A DNA stretch of 64,000 nt from Aeromicrobium sp. IC_218 (lineage in GTDB: Bacteria; Actinomycetota; Actinomycetes; Propionibacteriales; Nocardioidaceae): positions 124,001-188,000 of the forward strand of contig NZ_SJXM01000004.1 of assembly GCF_004336805.1 (NCBI RefSeq), in the 5' to 3' direction. Numbering within the stretch: position 1 is the stretch's first letter; each line of letters starts with the position of its first letter. Below the pieces are notes generated by a model that had not been told where the DNA came from, did not search any database, and saw only the letters and a program-made list of their open reading frames with translations. Positions 9,245 through 18,800 of the stretch are shown piece after piece. The translations under genes and the position numbers were made by a program.

Positions 9245-9266
9245 GCTCCGAGATTCTCCTGCCTCG

Positions 9267-9279
9267 CTGAGAGAAGACT
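9267..9279 (-). promoter_or_regulatory. Candidate MprA box upstream of pepD
   Basis: On the minus strand the sequence is AGTCTTCTCTCAG, 23-35 bases before the pepD ATG. It matches 11 of 13 bases of AGTCTCGTCTCAG found before mprA. It lies in the 55-bp gap between mprB and pepD, so pepD probably has its own promoter in addition to read-through. Confidence 0.5.
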
Positions 9280-9299
9280 GTGTCCAGTCTGTACGTCGC

Positions 9300-10709
9300 T
9301 CAAGAAATCGGCGCGTCGGGTCCGGGGGACCATCCGGGCAGCCGCACGGTGAGCAGGGCGCCTCGTCCGGGGGCGGAGTCGGCGGTGACCGAGCCGCCGT
9401 GGCGGGCCACCGCCTGGGCGACGATCGACAGGCCCAGGCCGGAGCCGGGCTGGGTCCGCGCCTCGCTGGAGCGGTAGAAGCGCTCGAAGACGTGCGGCAG
9501 GTCCTGCGGCGGGATGCCGGGCCCCTCGTCGACGACCGTGAGCTCGCCGTCGACGAGGCGCACGGTCACCGTGCCGCCCTCGGGGCTCCACTTGGCGGCG
9601 TTGTCGAGCAGGTTGATGACGGCGCGCTCGAGGATGAACGGCTCGCCGAAGAACATCCACGGCTGCAGCCGCACGTCGAAGGTGAGCCCGGGTGCGCGGC
9701 GCCGCACCCGGTCGACCGCGGCCTCGACGACGGTGGCGAAGTCGGCCGCCTCGGGGCTGCGCCGCAGCGGCTCGTCGCGGGCGAGCTCGACCAGGTCGCC
9801 GACGAGGGTGGTCAGCTCGGCGAGCTGCCCGTGGACGTCGTCCATGACCTCGCGTCGCTGCTCGGGCGAGAGCGGACGGTCGCTGGCGAACGCCTGCTCC
9901 ATGAGCTCGATGTTGGTGCGCAGGCTGGTGAGCGGGGTGCGCAGCTCGTGGCCGGCGTCGGCGACGAGCTGACGCTGGCGCTGCTGGGACGCGTCGAGCG
10001 CGGCCAGCATCGCGTTGAAGGACGTGCCCAGGCGGGCGAGCTCGTCGTGGCCGTGCACCTCGACGGGGGTCAGCTGCTGGGTGCGGGCGACGCGCTCGGT
10101 GGCGGACGTCAGGCGGCGCACCGGGCGCAGGCCGGTGGACGCGACGAGCCATCCGGCGAGCGCCGCGACGAGGATGCCGACGCCGCTGGTCGCCCACAGG
10201 ATGATGTTCATCCGGCGCAGGCTCTGGTAGATCGACTCGGCCGACTGGGCCAGCACCAGCGCCTTGCCCGAGCCCGCGTTCACCGCGACGACCCGGTAGT
10301 GGGTGCCGTTGATGCGGGCCGTGCGGGTGGAGTGCTCGCCACGACCGAGCGCGACCTCGCGCTCGACGCTCGAGACGTACTGCATGGCGGCGAGGTCGTC
10401 GAGCGCCTCGCTCTTGAACAGGGTGCCACCGTAGATCACGCCGACCTGCACGCCGCCGAGCGAGAGCGCCTCGGGCTGGTAGCCGCGGATGATGTCCTCG
10501 GTCGTGTGGTTCTCGACCGCGTTCTCGGCGCGCTGCAGCAGCGCGTCGTCGAGGGAGTGCACGAGCTCGTCGCGCAGCACGAAGTAGACCGAGGCGTTGA
10601 TCGTGGCCAGCACGAAGCCCACGGTCGCGGCGGTGAGCACGAGGATGCGCGTGGCCAGCGAGAGCCGGCTCGTGGCGGCGCTCAGCGCACGGTGGACCGG
10701 GTTCGTCAC
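9300..10709 (-). CDS. mprB: MprB-like sensor histidine kinase
   Basis: 469 residues. Two membrane helices (about 17-37 and near 170-190) flank an extracytoplasmic sensor region. A HAMP segment follows, then the dimerisation helix with phospho-acceptor His254 ([13 protein letters not shown]) and a HATPase domain with the N-box ([10 protein letters not shown]), G1 (VDEGPGIP) and G2 (GSGLGLSI) motifs. The GTG start at 10709 overlaps the mprA stop by four bases (GTGA), so translation is coupled. Gene order mprA-mprB-pepD and sequence style match the mycobacterial MprAB system that senses envelope stress. The sensed signal here is inferred from that. Confidence 0.92.
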   Translation of the reverse strand: MTNPVHRALSAATSRLSLATRILVLTAATVGFVLATINASVYFVLRDELVHSLDDALLQRAENAVENHTTEDIIRGYQPEALSLGGVQVGVIYGGTLFKSEALDDLAAMQYVSSVEREVALGRGEHSTRTARINGTHYRVVAVNAGSGKALVLAQSAESIYQSLRRMNIILWATSGVGILVAALAGWLVASTGLRPVRRLTSATERVARTQQLTPVEVHGHDELARLGTSFNAMLAALDASQQRQRQLVADAGHELRTPLTSLRTNIELMEQAFASDRPLSPEQRREVMDDVHGQLAELTTLVGDLVELARDEPLRRSPEAADFATVVEAAVDRVRRRAPGLTFDVRLQPWMFFGEPFILERAVINLLDNAAKWSPEGGTVTVRLVDGELTVVDEGPGIPPQDLPHVFERFYRSSEARTQPGSGLGLSIVAQAVARHGGSVTADSAPGRGALLTVRLPGWSPGPDAPIS

Positions 10710-11404
10710 GACGCGCCCGGCGGCTCGCGCAGGACGTACCCGACGCCGCGGACGGTGTGCAGCAGGCGGGGCTCGCCCTCGGCCTCGAGCTTGCGCCGGA
10801 CGTAGCCGACGTAGACCTCCAGCGAGTTGGCGGTGGTGGGGAAGTCGAAGCCCCACACCTCCTCGAGGATGAAGCTGCGCTCCAGCACCCGCCGGGGGCG
10901 GCGCAGGAACAGCTCCAGCAGGTCGTGCTCGGTGCGGGTCAGGACGATCTCGCGGTCGCCGCGGAACACCTCGCGGGTGACGGGGTCCATGCGCAGGTCG
11001 GCGAAGACGAGCGGCGCCTCGTCGGGCTCGGTCGCGGCGGCGCTGGCGGCGCGGCGCAGCAGGGCGCGCACGCGGGCCAGCAGCTCCTCGAGCGCGAAGG
11101 GCTTGGCCAGGTAGTCGTCGGCGCCGGCGTCCAGGCCGTCGACCCGGTCGTCGACCGCGTCGCGGGCGGTGAGCACCAGGATGGGGACGTCGTTGCCCGC
11201 GCCGCGCAGCGCGCGGGTGGTCTCCAGGCCGTCCAGGCGCGGCATCATCACGTCCATGACGATGGCGTCGGGGTCGACCTGGGAGACCCGGGCCAGGGCC
11301 TCGGCGCCGTCGGACGCGGTCTCGACGGTGTAGCCGTTGAACTCCAGGGAGCGCCGCAGCGAGTCACGCACGGCGCGGTCGTCGTCCACCACGAGGATGC
11401 GCAT
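10706..11404 (-). CDS. mprA: MprA-like OmpR-family response regulator
   Basis: 233 residues. The receiver domain has the acidic pocket VDDD (7-9), phospho-acceptor Asp51 ([12 protein letters not shown]), the conserved Thr (LTARD) and Lys ([13 protein letters not shown]). A winged-helix DNA-binding domain fills about 135-230 ([27 protein letters not shown]). The receiver is close to what I recall of mycobacterial MprA ([12 protein letters not shown]). An ATG at 11404 is chosen; extending upstream adds a non-homologous arm. The upstream motif at 11427-11439 may be its own binding site (autoregulation). Confidence 0.93.
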   Translation of the reverse strand: MRILVVDDDRAVRDSLRRSLEFNGYTVETASDGAEALARVSQVDPDAIVMDVMMPRLDGLETTRALRGAGNDVPILVLTARDAVDDRVDGLDAGADDYLAKPFALEELLARVRALLRRAASAAATEPDEAPLVFADLRMDPVTREVFRGDREIVLTRTEHDLLELFLRRPRRVLERSFILEEVWGFDFPTTANSLEVYVGYVRRKLEAEGEPRLLHTVRGVGYVLREPPGAS

Positions 11405-11426
11405 GGCCCCAGTGTGCCGGGCCGGT

Positions 11427-11439
11427 CTGAGACGAGACT
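11427..11439 (-). promoter_or_regulatory. Candidate MprA box upstream of mprA
   Basis: Minus-strand AGTCTCGTCTCAG lies 23-35 bases before the mprA ATG, the same distance as the related motif before pepD. CTCAG also occurs as a direct repeat with 11-bp spacing (11427-11431 and 11438-11442), one helical turn, as expected for an OmpR-family dimer site. Confidence 0.5.
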
Positions 11440-11452
11440 GAGCGTCCACGCG

Positions 11453-12316
11453 TCACCGGCCCAGCAGCGAGCGGGCGGCCGTGGCGGCCCGGGCGCCGTA
11501 GGAGCCGCCGAACAGCACCGCGTGCACGAGCAGCGGGTGCAGCTGGTGCAGCCCGACCCGGCGCTGCCACCCGTCGGCGAGCGGGAACGCCTCGTCGTAT
11601 GCGGCCAGGACGTGCGGCAGGTTCGGGACGCCGAACAGCGCGAGCATCGCCAGGTCGGTCTCGCGGTGCCCGCCGTGGGCGGCGGGATCGATCAGCCAGG
11701 CGCTGTCGGCGGTCCACACCACGTTGCCGGCCCACAGGTCGCCGTGCAGCCGCGCGGGCGGCTCGGCCGGCCCGGACAGCTCGTCGATCCGGTCGAGCAC
11801 GGCCTGGACGTCCGCCGCCTCCTCGGGAGTGACGGCGGCCCGGTCGACGGCCAGCCGCAGGTACGGCTGGACGCGGCGGGCGGCGTAGAACTCCGGCCAC
11901 GTGCCGAGCGGACGGTTGGGCAGCGGCGCGAGCCCGACGTAGCCGTCGCGCTCGGCGCCGAAGACGTCCGCGCCGGCGCGGTGCGTGGTGGCCAGCGCCC
12001 GGCCGAACGCCTCGGCCGCCTCGACGCTGGGGCGGGCGGGCTCGACCCAGTCCAGGACGAGGCAGTCGTCGGTGACGGCCAGCACCTCGGGGACGGGGGC
12101 CCCGCCGGCCTCGCGCAGCCAGCGCAGGCCGTGCGCCTCGGCGGCGAAGAAGCCCGCGGGCGGGTGCGGCCGGGTCTTGAGCACGACGCTGCGGCCGCTG
12201 GTCAGCCGCAGCCGGGTCGTGGTGCAGATGCTGCCCCCGGCGACGGGGGACGTGGACACGACGGGCTGGCCGAGGAGCGACTCCGCCCTCGCCGCGGTCG
12301 CCGCGTGTCGTGCCAT
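11453..12316 (-). CDS. Fructosamine kinase-like phosphotransferase
   Basis: 287 residues of the FN3K / aminoglycoside-phosphotransferase fold. Visible landmarks are the ATP-lobe Lys (RSVVLKTRP), the catalytic loop HGDLWAGN and the metal site IDPAAHGGHRETDLAM. The HGDLWxGN and DPAxxxGHRE pair is typical of bacterial fructosamine kinases, which phosphorylate ketoamines so that protein glycation can be reversed. Other small-molecule kinases share the fold, so the substrate is provisional. The ATG at 12316 has a TAGCGT hexamer seven bases upstream (minus strand 12324-12329), a leaderless arrangement. It ends 48 bp before the mprA start. Confidence 0.8.
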   Translation of the reverse strand: MARHAATAARAESLLGQPVVSTSPVAGGSICTTTRLRLTSGRSVVLKTRPHPPAGFFAAEAHGLRWLREAGGAPVPEVLAVTDDCLVLDWVEPARPSVEAAEAFGRALATTHRAGADVFGAERDGYVGLAPLPNRPLGTWPEFYAARRVQPYLRLAVDRAAVTPEEAADVQAVLDRIDELSGPAEPPARLHGDLWAGNVVWTADSAWLIDPAAHGGHRETDLAMLALFGVPNLPHVLAAYDEAFPLADGWQRRVGLHQLHPLLVHAVLFGGSYGARAATAARSLLGR

Positions 12317-12382
12317 GGGGACGACGCTACCGGCCCGGGGCCAGCGGCGCGGTCGGAGCGACGCCGGCCCGCCCCGGCTCGG

Positions 12383-12757
12383 TCAGCTGCCCCGCAGGCG
12401 GTCGATCTGGCGTCGCTCGCGCTTGGTCGGACGTCCGGCACCCCGGTCGCGCCGCGGCATCGCCAGCCGCTCCTCGCGCGGCGGCGGGGGCGGGGAGTGG
12501 TCGGTGTAGCACTCGGCGGCCACGGCGGCGCCGACCCGCTTGGTCAGCAGCCGCTGCACGACCACCACGCGCTCGCCGCCGGGCGTCGTGGCGGTGACGC
12601 GGTCGCCGACGTGCACCGGCTGGGACGGCTTGGCCCGCTTGCCGTTGACGTGGACGTGCCCGCCCTTGCACGCCGTGGTCGCCGCCGACCGGCTCGCGAA
12701 CAGCCGGACCGACCACACCCAGGCGTCCGTCCGCACGCTGCCCGGCTGCTCGCTCAT
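12383..12757 (-). CDS. S4-domain RNA-binding protein (Hsp15-like)
   Basis: 124 residues. The S4 domain occupies about 8-70 (RTDAWVWSVRLFASRSAATTACKGG ... VNGKRAKPSQPVHVGDRV), the fold by which ribosomal S4, pseudouridine synthases and Hsp15 bind structured RNA. The C-terminal tail is basic (PRRDRGAGRPTKRERRQIDRLRG). The Hsp15 family binds free 50S subunits carrying nascent chains; that role is by analogy. The ATG at 12757 overlaps the stop of a 27-codon reading frame (ATGA), and that frame overlaps the phosphatase gene in turn, so the genes are probably co-translated. Confidence 0.85.
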   Translation of the reverse strand: MSEQPGSVRTDAWVWSVRLFASRSAATTACKGGHVHVNGKRAKPSQPVHVGDRVTATTPGGERVVVVQRLLTKRVGAAVAAECYTDHSPPPPPREERLAMPRRDRGAGRPTKRERRQIDRLRGS

Positions 12758-12837
12758 GCCGGCGCCGACGCGGAAGAGGCACGGTACGTCGACACCGGCA
12801 TGAGGATCCCGATGCTTCGCTCGCGCTGCTCGCTCAT
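12754..12837 (-). CDS. Possible 27-codon linking peptide between the phosphatase and S4 genes
   Basis: This short frame begins with an ATG whose ATGA overlaps the phosphatase stop, and ends with a TGA that overlaps the ATG of the S4 gene. It begins with the same 16 bases (GGCATGAGCGAGCAGC) as the S4 start, so both encode MSEQ. It therefore looks like a product of a start-site duplication. It may be translated merely to carry ribosomes across the gap. No ribosome binding site distinguishes it. Confidence 0.3.
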   Translation of the reverse strand: MSEQRERSIGILMPVSTYRASSASAPA

Positions 12838-13352
12838 GCCTCCAGTGTCGCCCGCAGACGGTCGACCAGGACGTCCGCCGTGCGCTCGACCATGGCCAGG
12901 ACGACCTCGAACCCCTCGCCGTCGCCGAAGTACGGGTCGGGCACCTCGGCGTCCTCGTCACCGGCCTCGGGGTCGAAGGCGCGGAACATCATGAGCCGTC
13001 CGGCGGCGTCGACCGTCGGCGTGAGGTCGTGCATGTCGGCCCGGTTCGACTGGTCCATCGCCAGAAGCAGGTCGTTCTCGGCGTACCAGTCGGTGCTGAA
13101 GTGCCGGGCGACGTGCCGGGTCGGGTCGTAGCCGTGGGCGCTGAGCGTGGCGGCCGCCCGCTCGTCCATCGGCCGGCCCAGGTGCCAGTCGCCGGTGCCC
13201 GACGACGTGACGGTCACGCGGTCGGCGAGCCCGGCCTGGTCCAGACGGTGCTCCAGCACGACGTGCGCCATGGGGGAGCGGCAGATGTTGCCCAGGCAGA
13301 CGACGGCCAGGCGGTACCGGCCGTCCTCCTCCGGCGGCGGGAGCGTGGGCAC
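12834..13352 (-). CDS. Low molecular weight protein-tyrosine phosphatase
   Basis: 172 residues. The active-site loop C19-LGNIC-R25-S (CX5RS) lies near the N-terminus, and the general-acid loop VPDPYFG lies in the C-terminal third, as in all low-Mr PTPs. Between them is the usual SSGTGDWHLGRPMDERAAATL segment. Such enzymes dephosphorylate protein tyrosines and often act on polysaccharide-export kinases; no kinase is near, so the target is unknown. The first 14 residues are a Pro/Glu-rich extension. The start is GTG 13352, one base after the stop of the membrane gene upstream (TGAcGTG), so the two are translationally coupled. Confidence 0.92.
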   Translation of the reverse strand: MPTLPPPEEDGRYRLAVVCLGNICRSPMAHVVLEHRLDQAGLADRVTVTSSGTGDWHLGRPMDERAAATLSAHGYDPTRHVARHFSTDWYAENDLLLAMDQSNRADMHDLTPTVDAAGRLMMFRAFDPEAGDEDAEVPDPYFGDGEGFEVVLAMVERTADVLVDRLRATLEA

Positions 13353-13353
13353 G

Positions 13354-13731
13354 TCAGTCCAGGACGGCGCTGACGACCGCGTTCACGATCGAGATGACGA
13401 TGGACGCCAGGATGGCCCAGCCGAACCCGTCGACGAAGAACCCGAGGTCGAGCTGGCCGGCGATCCACTCGGTGAGCAGGAGCAGCAGGGCGTTGATGAT
13501 CAGCAGCGCCAGGCCGAGCGTGAGGATGATGAACGGCAGCGACAGCACGTTCAGCACGGGCTTGACGTAGACGTTGATGAGCGCGAACACCGCGGACACC
13601 ACGGCCAGCGTCAGCCACACGGTGGACGACTCGGCACCGGCGTCGGCGATGTTCATGTGGTCGCCGAGCAGGCCGGCGGCGGCGGCGAGCGCGATGGCGC
13701 TCGAGATCCAGGTCACGAGCAGAGCAGGCAT
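13354..13731 (-). CDS. Phage holin family 4 superfamily membrane protein
   Basis: 125 residues with four membrane helices (about 5-25, 40-58, 62-88, 100-122) and the motif YVKPVLNVLSLPFIILTLGL, which marks the widespread chromosomal Mycobact_4 / phage holin 4_2 superfamily. Despite the name these genes are not linked to prophages, and their role is unclear. The ATG at 13731 is preceded at six bases by a CACAAT hexamer (minus strand 13738-13743), so this is probably the leaderless first gene of the transcript that continues into the phosphatase and S4 genes. Confidence 0.85.
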   Translation of the reverse strand: MPALLVTWISSAIALAAAAGLLGDHMNIADAGAESSTVWLTLAVVSAVFALINVYVKPVLNVLSLPFIILTLGLALLIINALLLLLTEWIAGQLDLGFFVDGFGWAILASIVISIVNAVVSAVLD

Positions 13732-13735
13732 GTCC

Positions 13736-14680
13736 TCATTGTGGCGTGGGGAGCTCGGCGGGCGCCGCCCGGCGCGCCGACTGGGCCAGCACGATGCCGG
13801 CCATGACGACGGCGACGCCCAGCAGCTGCACCCCGGCCAGCGACTCGGCGAACCAGGCCCAGCCGAGCAGCACCGCGAGCACCGGCTCGAGCGTGGCGAC
13901 CATCGTCACCTGCGTCGCGGGCAGGTGCTGCAGCGCGACGAGCTGGAGGAAGAACGGGGTGACGGTGCCGAGCACGACCACCCACAGCAGCGGCAGCCAG
14001 AGCGGGACGCTCAGGTGGTCGAGCCGCTCGAGCGCCGACACGTCCTGGGTCAGGTCGGGGAGCCGCCAGCTCGGGCTGACCAGGTTCATCAGCACCGCGG
14101 CCATGACGAAGGACCACACGATGACGTGCAGCGGGTCCTGCGTGCCGACGTTGTGCTCGCCGAGCAGGAAGTACGTGGCGAAGCTGACGGCCGCGAGCAG
14201 TCCCATGGTCACGCCGAGCGCGTCGAGCTGGAGCCCCTCCCAGACCTGGGCGACGAGGGCCAGGCCGCCGACGGCGCAGGCGACCGCGCCCCACATGCGT
14301 CGGTGGACGTCCTCGCGGCGCACCGCACGGACCCAGAGCACGACGAGCACGGGCGCCAGGTACTCCAGCAGCAGGGCGATGCCGAGCGGCAGCCGGTCGA
14401 TCGCCACGTTGTAGGTCAGCTGCAGCGCGGCGACGCCGACCAGGCCGAGCCCGGCGATGAGCAGCAGCGAGCGTCCGCGCGGGGGACGCAGGGCCGCCGG
14501 CCGCCACAGGGCCGCGAGCAGCGCCAGCACGATCGCGGCGCCGGTGATGCGGGCGGACGTGAACGGCAGCGGGTCGATGCCGCCGTCCATGGCGATGCGG
14601 GAGATGCCGCCGTTGAGGCCGAACAGCACGGCTCCGGTCAGCACGAGCACGTAGCCCCGGCGGGCGGTGGCGGCGGTCAC
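13736..14680 (-). CDS. EamA-family exporter
   Basis: 314 residues with ten predicted helices in two EamA halves (about 8-145 and 155-295). Motifs such as GAVLFGLNGGISRIAM, PLGIALLLEYLAPVLVVLW and VTMVATLEPVLAVLLGWAWF resemble RhtA/threonine-homoserine or general metabolite exporters. The substrate is unknown. The start is GTG 14680: an upstream ATG at 14691 runs into a stop after four codons. A CATGAT hexamer lies six bases before the GTG, a possible weak leaderless promoter. It is divergent from the aminotransferase gene with a 33-bp gap. Confidence 0.88.
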   Translation of the reverse strand: MTAATARRGYVLVLTGAVLFGLNGGISRIAMDGGIDPLPFTSARITGAAIVLALLAALWRPAALRPPRGRSLLLIAGLGLVGVAALQLTYNVAIDRLPLGIALLLEYLAPVLVVLWVRAVRREDVHRRMWGAVACAVGGLALVAQVWEGLQLDALGVTMGLLAAVSFATYFLLGEHNVGTQDPLHVIVWSFVMAAVLMNLVSPSWRLPDLTQDVSALERLDHLSVPLWLPLLWVVVLGTVTPFFLQLVALQHLPATQVTMVATLEPVLAVLLGWAWFAESLAGVQLLGVAVVMAGIVLAQSARRAAPAELPTPQ

Positions 14681-14713
14681 GGGGCGATCATGCCAGCCCA
14701 CTACCCTGCCCCC

Positions 14714-15769
14714 ATGGCCACGCCGACCTCGCGAGACGTCCTCGCCTCGATGCCCGTCTACAAGCCCGGCCGCGTCGCGCTCGACGAGGCGCACAAGCTG
14801 TCCAGCAACGAGCTGCCGTACCCGCCGCTGCCGAGCGTGCTGGAGCGCCTGGGCGGCGAGCTCGGCCGCATCAACCGCTACCCCGACGCCGGCAACACCG
14901 CCCTGGTGGAGCGTCTGTCGCAGACGCTGGGCCAGCCGCCCGAGGCGTTCGCGGCCAGCACCGGCTCGGTCGCGGTGCTCTACTCGCTGCTCAGCGCCTA
15001 CTGCTCGCCCGGCGACGAGGTCGTCTACGCGTGGCGCTCGTTCGAGGCCTACCCGATCGCGGTCGGGCTGGCCGGCGCCCGCTCGGTCGGTGTGCCGCTC
15101 ACCGCGGACGGCCGCCACGACCTCGACGCGATGGCCGCCGCGGTCACCGACCGCACCAAGGTCGTCATGGTCTGCACGCCGAACAACCCCACCGGGCCGG
15201 TCGTCGAGCACGACGCCCTGGTGCGGTTCGTGGACGCGCTGCCGCCGCAGGTGCTCGTCGTGGTCGACGAGGCGTACGTCGAGTTCGTCCGCGACCCCGC
15301 CGCCGCCCGCGGCCTGGACGTGCTGGAGGGCCGCCCGAACGTCGTCGTGCTGCGCACGTTCTCCAAGGCGTACGGCCTGGCCGGCCTGCGCGTCGGGTAC
15401 GCGGTGGCCCACCCGCAGGTGGCCCAGGAGGTCCGCAAGGTCGTGGCGCCGTTCAGCGTGTCCGGCGTGGCCCAGGCCGCCGCGATCGCGTCGCTGGACG
15501 CTGCCGACGAGCTGGCCGAGCGGGTCGAGGGCGTGGTCGCCGAGCGCACGCGTCTGCGCGACGCCCTGCTCGAGGCGGGCTTCGAGGTGCCCGAGGCCCA
15601 GGGCAACTTCGTCTGGCTGCCGCTCGGGGACGACGCGCTCGAGTTCGCCGAGGCGGTTGCGCCGATCAGCGTCCGTCCGTTCGCCGGGGACGGCGTCCGC
15701 GTGAGCGTCGGCCTGCCCGAGGCCGGCGACCACTTCCTCGACCTCGTGCGGGCCTGGCGCGCCCGCTGA
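14714..15769 (+). CDS. HisC-family (histidinol-phosphate / aromatic) aminotransferase
   Basis: 351 residues of the fold-type-I PLP aminotransferase family. Landmarks are the substrate-loop HKLSSNELPYPPLPSV, VCTPNNPTGPVV, VVDEAYVEF, the PLP-lysine motif RTFSKAYGLAGLRVGY and the C-terminal VRPF.GDGVRVSVG with the conserved Arg. It is not in a his operon, which fits the second-copy enzymes (Pat / HisC2) that transaminate aromatic 2-oxo acids in actinomycetes. Histidinol phosphate cannot be excluded. The ATG at 14714 lies six bases after a TACCCT hexamer (14702-14707): a leaderless start. Confidence 0.88.
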   Translation: MATPTSRDVLASMPVYKPGRVALDEAHKLSSNELPYPPLPSVLERLGGELGRINRYPDAGNTALVERLSQTLGQPPEAFAASTGSVAVLYSLLSAYCSPGDEVVYAWRSFEAYPIAVGLAGARSVGVPLTADGRHDLDAMAAAVTDRTKVVMVCTPNNPTGPVVEHDALVRFVDALPPQVLVVVDEAYVEFVRDPAAARGLDVLEGRPNVVVLRTFSKAYGLAGLRVGYAVAHPQVAQEVRKVVAPFSVSGVAQAAAIASLDAADELAERVEGVVAERTRLRDALLEAGFEVPEAQGNFVWLPLGDDALEFAEAVAPISVRPFAGDGVRVSVGLPEAGDHFLDLVRAWRAR

Positions 15770-15783
15770 GACCGCCGGGGGGC

Positions 15784-15824
15784 GCGCGAGGGGGAGGGAC
15801 CGGGGCGGTCCCTCCCCCTCGCGC
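15784..15824. terminator. Bidirectional terminator
   Basis: An 18-bp perfect stem (15784-15801 with 15807-15824) and a five-base loop lie between the convergent aminotransferase and secreted-hydrolase genes. Confidence 0.85.
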
Positions 15825-15831
15825 TGTCAGG

Positions 15832-18800
15832 TCAGCGGACGGTGACCCGCGTGACCTTCGACGTGCTCGCGCCGTAGCGCGCGTCGCCGGAGTAGACGAC
15901 CTTGACGGCGAGCCTGCCGCGCTTGGACGCCTTGACCTTCGCGGTGATCTTGCCGGTGCTGCTCACCCGCACGGTCTTGACGACCTTGTAGCCGCGGGCA
16001 CCCGGCGCCTTGACGTAGACCTTGACGGTGCCGGTCGGGCTGACGCCGGCGACCGTGCCGCCCACGCGCGCGGTGACCGTGAACGAGCGGCCGCGCTTGA
16101 CCCGCGAGGACGCCGAGACGGAGGCGCTCGTCGCCTTCTTGGTCACCTTCAGCGCGGACGTCACGCTGCTCGGCTCGGTCGTGTCGCTGCCCGAGTAGCG
16201 GACGGCGACCTTGTACGAGCCGACGGCGAGCGTCCGGGGCAGCGTGAACCGCGCGGTGCCCGAGGCGTTCACCGGAGCGGTCACCTTCGTGCGTCCGGCC
16301 GTGACCGTGACCGAGCCGGCCTTCGCGCCGGAGACGGTCACCGTGCCGGTCACCGCGGTGCCGAACACCGACGTCGACCGGCTGAGCCGCAGCGTGCTGG
16401 ACGAGCCGTCACGGTTCAGGGTCAGTGCGACCGGGGTCGCGGACGACGCCTGCGCCGTGGCGGTGCGGACGAACCGCGCCCCCAGGCTGTGCGCCCCGGC
16501 CTTGAGGCCGCGCGGCAGCGTCAGGGTTGCCGTCCCCGCGTCCACGGTCGCGGTGCCGAGCACCGTCGACCCGTCGAGGAACTCGACCTGTCCGGCCACG
16601 TCGACACCGGTGACGGTGGCGGTCAGCGTGAGTGCCTGCCCGATCTTCGGCGCCACCGGCGAGAGCGCCAGCGCCGTCGTCGTCTCGTGCAGCACGTCCA
16701 CGTCCGTGGCGGCGGTGCGGGCGTACGCCTGGCCGACCGCGGTGAGGCGGGCCGAGCCGAGCTTCGCGTCGGCGGGGACGACGACGTCGGCCGAGACCGA
16801 GCCGTCGGCACCGGCCACGACGCGTCCGAGCGACGTGCCGCCCAGGGTGATCGCCACCGACTCGCCGGCGCGGAAGCCGGTCGCGGAGACGGTCGTCGTC
16901 TGGCCGGGGGCCGGCGTGACGTCGCCGGTGGCCAGCTCGGTCACGGTGCGCGAGGCGGCGGCCTCGGCGCACACGTCGCCGGGCGTGCCCGACTCCGGCA
17001 GCGGGGTCACGGTGTTGGTGAGCCCGTCGTCCTCGCGGACGGTCTGCCAGGTGACGGCGTTGTCGGACATGACCGCGCCGGCGGTGTTGATGACGCTGAC
17101 CACGACGGCCGTGCTGGCCGTGGTGCTCGGGTTCTTGTCACCCTGCAGCGAGCCGGTGACCACCTTGCAGGTCTCGCCCGGGGCGAACGTCACCTTCTCC
17201 ATGGCCGCGCCGGCGCGCGACGTCGTCGACCCGAGGATCGAGACGTAGCCCGACGCGGTGCCCGACACGTCGCCGCGGCGCAGGACCGCCACGTCGGTCG
17301 TGCCCGGTCCGTTGCCCTCGTCGACCTGCGGCGCGAACACGTGCAGCGTCGGCTGCGTGCGCGCGACCGGCGTGCCCACCGAGGAGCGCTCGAAGGCGAG
17401 GTCGCTCAGGTACGCCGCGCCGTTGGCCGTCGCGTCCAGGCCGGTCGCCGCGGTGAACCGCACCTCGCGCAGGTCGGTCAGGTCGAGCCCGGCCGCCGCC
17501 ACGTCGGCGAGCGGCACGTTGACCTGCTGCAGGACGATCTTCTTCAGCGTCGTCGAGCCGCTCGACGTCGGCATGCGCACGAGCGCCTGGGGGTTGAGCG
17601 CCGACACGAGCGCCGAGTAGGTGGCGCCCTCGCCGTCGACGACCGACAGGGTCAGGTCGGTGCCGGTGGTCACCGTCTCGTCCGCGGCGAGCTTCACCGA
17701 GAGCCGCTCGTACGCCGAGGCGTCACGCGCGGTCTTGGGGACGGTCGTGCGGATCTCGCCGGTGGCGGACGTCCACGTCAGGCGCGTGACCGGCGTCGCC
17801 GGGACGTTGGCGCCGTTGGTGGCCGGCGTCCAGTGCGGCACCTGCGCCGAGCCGATGGTCGCGGTGGTGCACGCGGCCAGGGCCTGCGGGATGGTGCGGC
17901 CGCCCATGCTGGCGCAGGGGACGGCGGTGGCGGTGCCGAACTGGCGCACCGACGACGTCGCGGACTCGAACGACGCGATGGTCGCGCGGGCCGACGACGG
18001 GGCGGTGGTGACCGTACGGACGTCCACCTCGCCGAGCGACTCCGGCGTGGCGCCCGAGCCGTCGAACAGCGGCAGGAACTGGTCCTCGCCGCCGAGCGTC
18101 AGGCGGAACCAGCCGGCCATGTAGGCGGTGCCCTGGTCGTACTGCTCCTGCGCGGTGAGCCGGATCGAGGTGGCCTCGACCGTCGGGTCGGTGCCGCAGA
18201 TCGCGTCCGTGCGCCGCGCCGTGCTGTTGCTCCAGTCGTCGGAGACGGCGGCCGGGAACAGGCCCGGCGTCCAGACCGTGTTGTAGAAGTTGTGGTTGGC
18301 GCCCATGACCCAGGTGCCCGAGCGCAGCGCGTCGTCGCCGAAGGCGTAGCGCGAGTCGTCGAGCATGTGCTGGCCCTGCTGGTTGGAGACGTCGCCGTCG
18401 CAGTAGGGCAGGACGACGTTCATCGCGACGTCCGGCACCGTCATGCGGGCGAAGTCGACCGGCGCGAGCGGCAGGATCGTCTTGATGCCGAACGGGTCGG
18501 CCAGGCTCTGGTTCAGCGTGGTGGCCGAGGTGATGCCCTCGCCGCCGCGGCTGTGGCCCATGAGGCCGATGTCGTCCAGGTCCCACTTGCCGACCAGGTC
18601 GGCGACGCTCACGTCACCGGTCAGCGCATTGGCCAGGGAGACCTCGAGGTTGTCGCGGTTGGCGTCGACGAACGAGACGGCCTGGCCGGCGTTGGCCTTC
18701 TTGAGCATCGTCAGCGTGTCGAGGATCAGCTGGCCGCGGGCCTGGGCGCCGCGGTCGGGCGCGTACGTGTTGTCGCGCGCGTTGATGCCGTTGGCCGCGA

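Noticed and set aside
13354-13731. A prophage, suggested by the holin-family name
   Set aside because: No integrase, terminase, capsid or lysin gene is near. The family is a normal chromosomal membrane protein family in actinomycetes.
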